A stretch of DNA of 64,000 nt from Aulostomus chinensis (Eukaryota > Chordata > Actinopteri > Syngnathiformes > Aulostomidae): assembly GCA_037954235.1 (NCBI GenBank), contig JBBMOA010000012.1:1369001-1433000 (forward strand). Direction: 5' to 3'. Under the pieces are notes generated by a model. The model searched no databases and had not been told where the DNA came from. It saw only the letters and a program-made list of their open reading frames with translations. Both the position numbers and the translations under genes were made by a program. Each line of letters opens with the position of its first letter. Within the stretch, counting starts at the first letter, position 1. Below, in pieces: positions 13,261-24,400 of the stretch.

Positions 13261-14913
13261 CAGTACAGTTCTATATTTACGATGAGATTTGTTCTCAAGG
13301 TGGTTTGGAGAACGCAGCCCCTGCAGCTCAGTATGTGGCCATCCAGGTCCGACTCTCAAGTCCAAAGATGTTCTTCGTTCTGCTCTTGCGTGTTGAACGT
13401 CCGTGTGTGCCTGTTTCTTCAGAACACGTCTGACAGCTTTGGATCTTTATCTCCGTTCCAATTTAAAACACAAGCGTGTGTGGCGTTTGCAGCACGTCAG
13501 CTCTGTTTTTGCTGTTCTCACTGAGACGTTCATTCGTTGTTGGCAGAATTTTAAATGGAAGTGATGAACTGTAGAAAACGAATATGAGGCAAGGACAGCG
13601 CTCCAGAGGAACTCTGAGAGTGTGTCATTAACTGCCTCCCTTGTAGATTCAGCACCCTGCTTTGTTAGAGTGACTGGGGTGTGTAAATATCATAATTTCA
13701 AGCTTTGATTTTGTTATTTTCCCTGAAGGAAACGTACTTGGACTCATCGAGGACTGTCAGAAAGATGAAAACCTGCCGATACGCTGTGTTTTCAGTCCCT
13801 GACAGTGGTGACGCTCTGAGGGTGCTGGACCCAGCACATTGTTCCTGTCTGCTGTGTTCTACCCGTTAAAGAGGATCAAAGCGTAAAGACAACAGTGGTT
13901 CATCTGTTGGTGGTGAGGCGGCTTTGAGGGGCTCATTCCTCAGCTCAGCGGGTTGAAATGCATCATCGCGTTCTGGTTCTCCTTAATACACAAAGCCTTT
14001 ATAACACCTGATGAACACATCTGGTGTTAACGTATGAATCAGCGTATTTGAATGGAACCAGTGGGTAGCTGGCGACCCTCCCCCTGGTTCTCGCTGTGAC
14101 CAGACTTGAACGAACCTGTCTTTTAGAGTTTATGTTCTGTGGAGAACTCTGAGGAAGAAAAAGGAAAAAAAACAATGGCAGAGAACAAAGTGTTTAGTGC
14201 AAATAAGAAATGATCATCGTGCATCCCTGCGCTGTTGTTCATGACTAACCAGACGCCGGTTGTGTGAAAGGGAGGTCCGTGTGAATTAACGTCTTTGCTC
14301 TGACATCTCTTTTAGAGACATGAAGAAACCTCGGAGCTCTGGCTGTCCAAGCAGGTGAGGCTCTCTCCCTCACACATGGCGTTCTCCAGACTTTTCAAGA
14401 ACGCGCTGCAGTGCTGCTTTGTAGCCACTCACATTTCTGCAAACAGCTCCGTTCACCCCCCCATTCCTCCAACTGCTGAGCAGCAGATGGACGGACTCAT
14501 GCAGACCCTCCATTCAATAGACGGCAGAGAGAGACTGCAGGGAGTTGTAGTCCTTCCTGCTGCTGCTGCTCTGCTTCAGCTGGAAAAATGTCTGAAATAC
14601 AGAGGGAAACATTGTTGGACGAGCGTAGAGAGCAGCACAGGAGGAAGTATGTGAGGGACGACTGTGGTATATTGGAGGGTCACTCTGCAGCCTGTGGAGA
14701 ACCAAACCAGCTGAACCAGGGGAGGCCCGGCTTGTTGCTAGCAGCAGTGTTTCCTCTCTGTGGCTACGCTAACTTCCCGTTCATCCACCTGCAGGCAAAA
14801 TGAATATTTGTTCATAAAAAATGTCCCACAGAACTGTTTTCATTGGGTACAGAGGCTATTATCACACAGCAGCACTCAGTGACGTCACTGGTAACTCTGA
14901 AATCATAGAGGAG

Positions 14914-14964
<51 letters not shown>

Positions 14965-14969
14965 TACAT

Positions 14970-15005
<36 letters not shown>

Positions 15006-16876
15006 GTATGTATGTATGCTAAAGAGTAAAAAAAATTAAAAAAAATAAAACACATCTAGACAACCCACACAGAAGGGAGCTGAGACCCATGCTAGTTAGC
15101 TTAGCATAATGAGTGGTAGAAGCTGAAGTGTTAGCATAGCCCTGTCAAAAGTCCATCCGTCCATCGTCTTCCACTTATTCCTGTTTAGGGTCGCGGGGAG
15201 GTGGGGGGGTGGAGCCTATCCCAGCAGCCTTCCCCCTGGACAGGTCACCAGTCCATAGCAGGGCCAACACATAGAGACAGACAACCATTGGCTCTCCCAG
15301 CCACGCCTACAGTCAATTTAGAGTCTGGATTAACCTGGTCCCTCTTGATGTCTTTGGACTGTGGAGGAAGCTGGAGTACCAGAGAGAACCCAGCAGGAAC
15401 AGGGAGAACATGGAGACTCACCCAGAAAGACCCCGTGCTGCAGCCGGGGCTCCACCCACAACCTTCTTGATGGGGGCCACAGGGAGGACCACTGCTCCAC
15501 CAGGCCGCCTCTGTCAAAAGTCACTGAATAGTATTTTGTCCAAAATGTCTTTTCCTGCTTTCATGGATTGAGGGTTGTGTATGTTTGTTGTGGAATAATT
15601 CAACATAACAGGAAATTGTAATTTAGAATCAGACACGCAGCCGGAACTACTTTCCTGACTTCTTTGTTCTCTGCAGAATCAAGAACCAGTGTTCTCCAAA
15701 GACGGACAAAGATTCTTCTTGACCGTTCCAGTCAAACAAGGAGGACGTGGAGAGTTTCATCACATCGCCATGCTCACCACACAGGTGACGGTCCGCCGCT
15801 GCTTCTCTGTCGACCTCAGGGTGTGCAGGGTTAGTTGACAGCCATCAGGCTGATGTGACCGGACCTGCTGGAGGGTGGAGCATGAGCCACAGAAGAACCA
15901 GTATTACTTTGGAGGCTATGAGATTCAACAAAAAGAGAAAGGGTTCAGGCAGAGGTGCGAGGCTGTGGATCTTGAGAGTTACAGAGCTGCTCACCCCAGA
16001 AGCCGTTGCAAACACCCTTCCAGGTCTGTCTCAGAGAAGTACGCCTCGTGACTCTCTGACTGTTTAGTCTTTGCTAGCAAACTTAGAACTGACATCAGTA
16101 AACACGGTTTCTTAACAGAGAAGGAAGACGTGACAGCAGCAGAACCATGGCGGGAACTCATGGAACAGTTGATGAAGCAGTCGTGTGTGTGTGAACATGT
16201 GTGTTTGTGTTCTCTGCAGGTTTTAAACTGCGGAGCACATTGATCGGACTTAGAATGAGGGGGAACCAAGTGTGACAGCACATTAGCATCTCCTGTTAGC
16301 ATGTTAGCCAGCTAGTCAGCCGTGCAGCTTTGCTCTGAAGAGCTGATGTTAACCTTCACATCATTGGCTGTCTGTTTCTGTGTTCACTCGTGCTTTCACG
16401 GTTCTTCTGCTTTATCACGTTCTTACCAACACAGGCTAGCTTTTAGCTAACAGCTGTCGATTGAAGTATCCTGGATGATAACTCAGTCCTTAATTACCCC
16501 AGCAACACATAATTAAGCTCTTGGTTGGTCTACGCATCCCCCTGGGATCCCCTGAAGGACAACTAGTACAAGCTCACGTTGCACCATTGGCCCTCCATCT
16601 ACCACGACAGCAGCCGTGTGGTTGGTGCACCAGCTGGAACTCTGATCCTGTTCTAGTGGGATCACATACGTTGTCTTGTTTGCTTGAGGTGTGATGTCAC
16701 TGGGTTCCCGTCCATCTGTCCCACTCCAGCTAACCTGATACCTCAGGAACGTCCACTGGGACTTGAGGATGGACAGGAGAGGAGAGTCAGCTTCCCTAGA
16801 CTTCACTCAAAGTGAAGACTTGAACTATTCTGCCAACTGTAGCTGCTGGAGTGGTTCATGTTTGCTGTCGTTCTGA

Positions 16877-16943
<67 letters not shown>

Positions 16944-19900
16944 CTACACTCCTGGAGATTTACCCAAACCTGAACCAGTGACCCACATGCAGAGCAGCGC
17001 TGGCAGGAGGCCCCGACTCACTCACTCCCCTGTTTGTCTCAGTTCAGAGCAGATCAGAACGAAGTCCGGCACCTGACGTCAGGGAACTGGGAGGTGACCA
17101 AGATCATCGCCTACGACGAAAACACAGACAACCTGTGAGTTGAAAGTTTCTTCTAGAAACATCTAGAATACCTGAGTAGAACGTAGCAGTCCTGCTGCTG
17201 CTGTTGCTCCTCAAACATCTCAACTCCTGTGAGACAAGAAACCAGAGTCAAGTTCATGTTGTTGTTTCCTCCTGGCAGATACTTCCTGAGTACGGAGGGT
17301 TCGCCACGGCGGAGGCAACTTTTCAGGTTTGTACTAGTACTCATACTCTGGTGGTGGTCGCAGTCCTGAAGGGTGCTGTCAACTTGTTTGATCTCACTCA
17401 TCAGAGATGTCAAACGTCTTCACGACGCCAGCGTCACACACACCTCTGAGATCAGAGCCTGGTGATGTCACGGGGGGCGTGTCTTCAGTCATCAGACTTT
17501 GGTCTGGAACCTGAATATTCTAGAAGCATCTCATGTAAACGCTTTGATGGGTGTTGAATAATCGTCGTTCATGTAAAAGAGCAGAGAAGAGAGATGAGCG
17601 CAGCTGGACAGATGAAGAGCTCATCGGCTCCCTGATTAATGAGGCTTCTTCTGTCTTTCAGTGTGAAGACGGTGGGCTTGTTCCCTCGCCAGTGTCTCAC
17701 CTGTGAGCTGAACAAAGCTCACTGCCTGTACTTTGACGCCTCGCTCAGCCCCACCCACCAGCACGTCATCCTCCACTGTAAAGGTGCCACCTCACACATG
17801 CTAACAGCACGCCGTAGAACAGTTTGTCGTCTCTCAGTGAGAGGTGTGGAATCAAAGCAGGTCGGCATCGATCAGACAAGAACCGCGTTCCTGTTCCCAA
17901 AAGCGATAGAGATCCTGGGTTGGGACTCTGCCTCCATTTGGACAAGGGACTGCTCAGTTTAGCCAACATACACAACCAATGTGTGTGCATGGTGGAACTC
18001 TGATGTGTGCCTTTATCAGGGTCAGCCACTCCAGATTGGGATTATTTGTGAGAGCTGTCAGGCAATTTGGGTGTGTAATTAACCATCCATCCTGCAAGGG
18101 ATTAATAAATGATTTCTCTGCTCTTCTCAACTCTGTTCTGCTCTGCTCTACTCTACTCTGTTCTGCTCTGCTCTACTCTACTCTGTTCTGCTCTGCTCTA
18201 CTCTGTTCTTTTCTACTCTGCTCTACTCTACTCTGTTCTGCTCTAATCAACTCTGCTCTACTCTGTTCTGCTCTACTCAACTCTGCTCTACTCTGTTCTG
18301 CTCTACTCTTTTCTGCTCTACTCTACTCTGTTCTGCTCTACTCAACTCTGCTCTACTCTGTTCTGCTCTACTCTGCTCTACTCTACTCTACTCTGCTCTA
18401 CTCTGTTCTGCTCTGCTCTGCTCTACTCTACTCTGTTCTGCTCTGCTCTACTCTACTCTGTTCTGCTCTGTTCTGCTCTACTCTGCTCTACTCTGTTCTG
18501 CTCTGTTCTGCTCTACTCTACTCTACTCTGTTCTGCTCTGTTCTGCTCTACTCTGCTCTTCTCTGTTCTGCTCTACTCTGCTCTACTCTGTTCTGCTCTG
18601 TTCTGCTCTACTCTGCTCTACTCTGTTCTGCTCTGTTCTGCTCTACTCTGTTCTGCTCTACTCTGCTCTACTCTGTTCTGCTCTGCTCTACTCTACTCTG
18701 TTCTGCTCTGCTCTACTCTGTTCTTTTCTACTCTGCTCTACTCTACTCTGTTCTGCTCTACTCAACTCTGCTCTACTCTGTTCTGCTCTACTCAACTCTG
18801 CTCTACTCTGTTCTGCTCTACTCTGTTCTGCTCTACTCTACTCTGTTCTGCTCTACTCAACTCTGCTCTACTCTGTTCTGCTCTACTCTGTTCTGCTCTA
18901 CTCTGCTCTACTCTACTCTGCTCTACTCTGTTCTGCTCTGCTCTGCTCTACTCTACTCTGTTCTGCTCTGCTCTACTCTACTCTGTTCTGCTCTGCTCTA
19001 CTCTACTCTGTTCTGCTCTGCTCTACTCTACTCTGTTCTGCTCTACTCTGTTCTGCTCTGTTCTGCTCTACTCTGCTCTACTCTGTTCTGCTCTACTCTG
19101 CTCTTCTCTGTTCTGCTCTACTCTGCTCTACTCTGTTCTGCTCTACTCTGCTCTACTCTGTTCTGCTCTGTTCTGCTCTACTCTGTTCTGCTCTGCTCTA
19201 CTCTACTCTGTTCTGCTCTGCTCTACTCTGTTCTTTTCTACTCTGCTCTACTCTACTCTGTTCTGCTCTACTCAACTCTGCTCTACTCTGTTCTGCTCTA
19301 CTCTGTTCTGCTCTACTCTGTTCTGCTCTACTCAACTCTGCTCTACTCTGTTCTGCTCTACTCTGTTCTGCTCTACTCTGCTCTACTCTACTCTACTCTG
19401 CTCTACTCTGTTCTGCTCTGCTCTGCTCTACTCTACTCTGTTCTGCTCTGCTCTACTCTACTCTGTTCTGCTCTGCTCTACTCTTTTCTGCTCTACTCTG
19501 CTCTACTCTACTCTGTTCTGCTCTACTCAACTCTGCTCTACTCTGTTCTGCTCTACTCTACTCTGTTGTACTCTACTCTGCTCTGTTCTGCTCTACTCTG
19601 TTCTGCTCTACTCTTGTCTGCTCTGTTCTGTTCTACTCTGCTCTGCTCTGTTCTGCTCTACTCTGCTCTACTCTGTTCTGCTCTACTCTACTCTGCTCTG
19701 CTCTACTCTACTCTACTCTGTTCTGCTCTGCTCTACTCTGTTCTGCTCTACTCTACTCTGCTCTGCTCTACTCTGCTCTACTCTTTTCTGCTCTACTCAA
19801 CTCTGCTCTGCTCTACTCTACTCTACTCTGTTCTGCTCTGCTCTACTCTGTTCTGCTCTGCTCTGCTCTACTCTGTTCTGCTCTGCTCTACTCTTTTCTG

Positions 19901-21391
19901 CTCTACTCTGCTCTGCTCTGTTCTGCTCTGTTCTGCTCTACTATGTTCTGTTCTCCTCTTGTCTGCTCTGTTCTGCTCTACTCTGCTCTGCTCTACTCTG
20001 TTCTACTCTGCTCTACTCAACTCTACTCTGCTCTACTCTGTTCTGCTCTACTCTGCTCTACTCTGTTCTTTTCTACTCTACTCTGCTCTACTCTGTTCTG
20101 CTCTACTCTACTCTTCTCTGCTCTACTCGGCTGCTCTGCTCTACTCTACTCTGTCCTACTCAACTCTACTCTGCTCTGCACTACTCTGTTCTGTTCTGTT
20201 CTATTCTGCTCTGCTCTACTCTTCTCTTCTCTACTCAACTCTACTCTGCTCTGCACTACTCTGCTCTGCTCTGCTCTACTCTGCTCTGCTCTGTTCTGCT
20301 CTGTTCTGCTCTGCTCTACTCTACTCTGGTCTGCTCTACTCTGCTCTACTCTACTCTGTTCTGTTCTGTTCTATTCTGCTCTGCTCTACTCTTCTCTTCT
20401 CTACTCAACTCTACTCTGCTCTGCACTACTCTGCTCTGCTCTACTCTTGTCTGCTCTGTTCTGCTCTACTCTGTTCTGCTCTGCTCTACTCTAATCTGTT
20501 CTGCTCTACTCTTGTCTGCTCTGTTCTGCTCTACTCTGTTCTGCTCTGCTCTACTCTACTCTGTTCTGCTCTACTCTGCTCTACTCTACTCTGTTCTCTT
20601 CTGTTCTATTCTGCTCTGCTCTACTCTTCTCTTCTCTACTCTACTCTACTCTACTCTGCTCTGCTCTACTCTTCTCTGCCCTGCTCTACTCTACTCTGCT
20701 CTACTTAACTCTGCTGTACTCTTCTCTACTGTGCTCTACTCAACTCTACTCTGCTGTACTCTACTCTTCTCTGCTCTGTTCTGCTCGACACACCTCAACA
20801 AAAACTAGCAACAGGACAGGAAGTAGAGTCAGAGCGGCGGTCAACAAGCTGTGATTTTGACTTGTCGACACGGAGAAGAAATGTGAGGTTTCACAGGGTC
20901 TTGTAGGAAGGTCACAGGCTCAGTTATGACTTGAACTTCACTGTTGCGTCCATCCCCTCAGTGGAAACCTATGTCAGCACGTTTAAAAACATCAGTTTCA
21001 TATGGAAACACTCCTGCGCTCGTTCTGCTTGTTATAATCCTCCGAGATTAGAGAGGGTTTCAGCACAGCTTTAGATTAAAATAAAAATCTTCTTCCTTCC
21101 AGGACCGGGAGCTCCGACCGTGATCCTCCACACCCTCAACACTTCAAGTAAGGATGTTTAGCTCAGCAGGCGCTGGCAGGTGTACGGTACAGTGGCCGTT
21201 TCCAGGCACGGGAGGGATTTTATTTAATCTGCATCCCAATCAGACAAACAGATGCATCCATGTTCGTAGTCGTCTGTTCAATTCTTTCTTTTGTCACGAG
21301 TGGACTGATGGACACATCCATACGGCTAATAAAAGTAGATAAACGTCACATGGGACGATCGTAGGAAATCATCAGATGAATGTAGAATATA

Positions 21392-21434
<43 letters not shown>

Positions 21435-24400
21435 AGCACACTCTACTCTGTGTGTGTCTCCCTTTTATTTTTTCCTCCCAAAAGTTAACAGCTGTGCTGC
21501 GGAGGGCGAGCGATGCGCCTGGGGGGGCTGGCTGGAGCCTCGGTCCACAGCTGGGAGCTCCAGGCCCGCGGCGCCTTCATAATGACGCCTCTATTGATTT
21601 GGGGTTTTCCATTAGAAATGCTGGATGAGTTCCATTTCATTTAGCTGCTTTGAATGGAAAAATGAATGAATCAGAGAGTGGTGAGGAGAAATGGCGAGGC
21701 AGAAAACTGCCTCCTGACTGGAAGAACGTGCATGGAACCAGTCAGGACCAGATGAACACGAGCTGCTGAAAGGCAGCCCTGTTCACCCCAAACCACACAT
21801 TTGATCCAAGTTTTGCTTTTTCTGTCATAAATGTGGATCCTAAAAGTTTGTAATGGAGCTCTGAAGGAGACGGAGGGTTAGCTTGGTCATTCGCGGTTCT
21901 TCCTGTGGAAATGTTTGCACTCTGCTCAGATTACTACATCCTGGAGAACAACTCGCTGCTGAAAGCTGCTTTGAAGTACAAAAGGATCCAGCTGACCGAC
22001 TTCAGGAACGTTCCAATGGAACATTTTGGTGAGAATCAAGAGTTTCTGTTGTGTTACTGTGAGTCAGGGACGAATCTCTGGCTCACACGCGTGCATGGGA
22101 TTTATGATACGTGTTGTGTTTTTGTCTCCGTGCAGACTTACCTCTGAAAGTGTCCTACCCTCCGGACTTCTCAGATTCTCGCCACTACGGGCTGCTGTTG
22201 CTGGTGTACGTACGATGAGTGAATGTTAACAGAGACGCTGCAGTTGTGATCTGACGTCAAGTCACATTTTAACACATTGTTGTGTCTATGGAGCCTCAGA
22301 AGATGAACACAAAGTTCCTGCATGAGTTTTACAAACAAAGCCGTGGAGCGTCTGGTTGGTAGCTGTAACCAGCATCAGCGGGAGCTCCTCTGTCCTCCTG
22401 ATGGAGACGATCACATGATCTCGTACCCAAGTTGTTGATTCGTACAGATCTTTGTTTTGTCTTTTCATAGCCTGCTCTTGCTTTGCTGTCAGACACACCT
22501 TCAGTGTGAGGCTTCACTTCTCAGCCTGCAGCTGAGCCTGGCTCAACAGGAGCTTAGCGCCATTTACAAAGACTGACGGTGGTCGTGTCTGAGCCTGCCC
22601 TGTTCTCCTGGTGTGTTTGGTCTCTAATCAGTGACGGCGCCCCCGGTGGTCAGACTGTGAGCGACCGCTTCGGTCTCAGCTGGGACTCGGTGCTGGTCAG
22701 TTCAGACAATGTGATTGTGGCCCGTCTTGACGGGCGGGGCAGCGGCTTCCAGGGCCAGAGGGTCCTGCACGAGGTCCACCAGAGACTGGGGACGGTTGAC
22801 GTTCAGGACCAGATTGCTGCGGTCGAGTACGCTGTCACACTATCTCTCTTCACATGTGAAAGTTCACGTCTGTGGATTATGACCTTTGACCTCACATCTC
22901 ACTGTATGTGTCCCCAGATACATGATGAAGTTTCCATATGTCGACAAAACGCGGATAGCCGTGTTTGGAAAGGTGAGTCTGTCTTCTCTAATTAGCGAGA
23001 AAACTGATCAACTCTGTCTCATATTCAGACCACACGTTGCTGCCTAGCAACAGGCGTGTTCCTCCATGGGGAGGTGACATGCCAGCATGTGGAGAGGCTC
23101 TCCAGCAGCAGTTTCATTCAAGTGTTTGTGTTTGAAGAACTGAGTGATGTCATCCCTCAGGGTTACGGAGCCTACATAACGCTGATGATGCTCAAGTCCA
23201 CCGACAGTCTCTTCAAGTGTGCATGTGCCATGTCACCGGTGAGCGACTGGAAGCTCTACGGTGAGTAGATCAGGGGATCTATCAGCTGATCAGCAAGAGA
23301 ACATGTCAGGAGAACCAGGCAGGAGGTGGAAGAACACTGGGACCAGGACACTGACGTGAGCTCTGCTCTCTCATTTGTCCAGCGTCGGCGTTCTCCGAGA
23401 GATACCTGGGCATGCCTTTACGGGACGACAGCAGGTATCAGGTGTGTGCTCACACACACATACACACATCTTTAGACTCCACTTGCTGTGACATCACGAA
23501 CACACCGCCAGGCTCTATGTGCTTTTCATGTTAGCGGGTTTGCGTGGCTTTGGTGGTTCTCCCGTGATCACGCCCAGGCTCTGAAGCTGCTGCCAGGCCC
23601 CCCCATCGCAGGGGTTTCCCACTGCCGAGGGAAGGGGGGAGGATCAGAATAAAACCTCGACAAGCACAGAGTCAACAACCGAACAACACATCTGTTCTGA
23701 GCAAACGCTTCCACATCTGCCAGCAGCTCCTCGTCGCATCCTCGTCTGATGCGTCTTTGCTCACGAAAGAACTCAACTTTGACGTTCCAGAGTGAAAACT
23801 CCATCCTGTTTCATCTCCCTCCTCCTCAGCCCAACTTGTTGGGGTCAGCCTGCTTGCCTGGTTGTCCAGGACACAGACGAGGGAGAAGCGTTGTGGTTTT
23901 GTAAATTAAACTGTAATGAGCAGCAGGTTCCGTCACTGTAACGTGCTGTGGTCAGGCGCTCATCAGCTTAGCTACAGACGACATCATCACGACATCTTTC
24001 CTGAAACAACAAGGTCACCATGGATCTGCTCGCTGCTCGTCGTCTTGGTTCCTGCTGGTTATAGAAGTCTTTGCTACGGCGTCAGTGGAGAACCTGCACA
24101 GGAAGTTGACTTGTTGCTACTTCGGGCTGCGGTCGCTGTCTGCGTCTCCCCTCCACGCCGTCCCATCGTCTTTTCAGCACCTCATGTTTGACTCGTTGCC
24201 GTTGCTCTCCTGTTTTCTCACCAGCTTTTCTTCCCCACAGTTTTCCAGTGTGCTGCAGAACGTCCACACGCTACGGGAGCAGACGCTGATGCTGGTGCAC
24301 GCCACAGCAGACGGTGAGAGAACGGTACTATGAGTAGACTGTATCTGTCATGCATCACCGCTGAGTTTAAAGCGGCGATCCGTCCCCAGAGGTAACGAGG

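Noticed and set aside
17979..20708. 909-codon open frame of LLCSALLYSVLL repeats on the + strand
   Set aside because: It is the translation of the CTCTR pentamer satellite, which contains no in-frame stop. It lies inside a dpp10 intron and has no protein-like composition.
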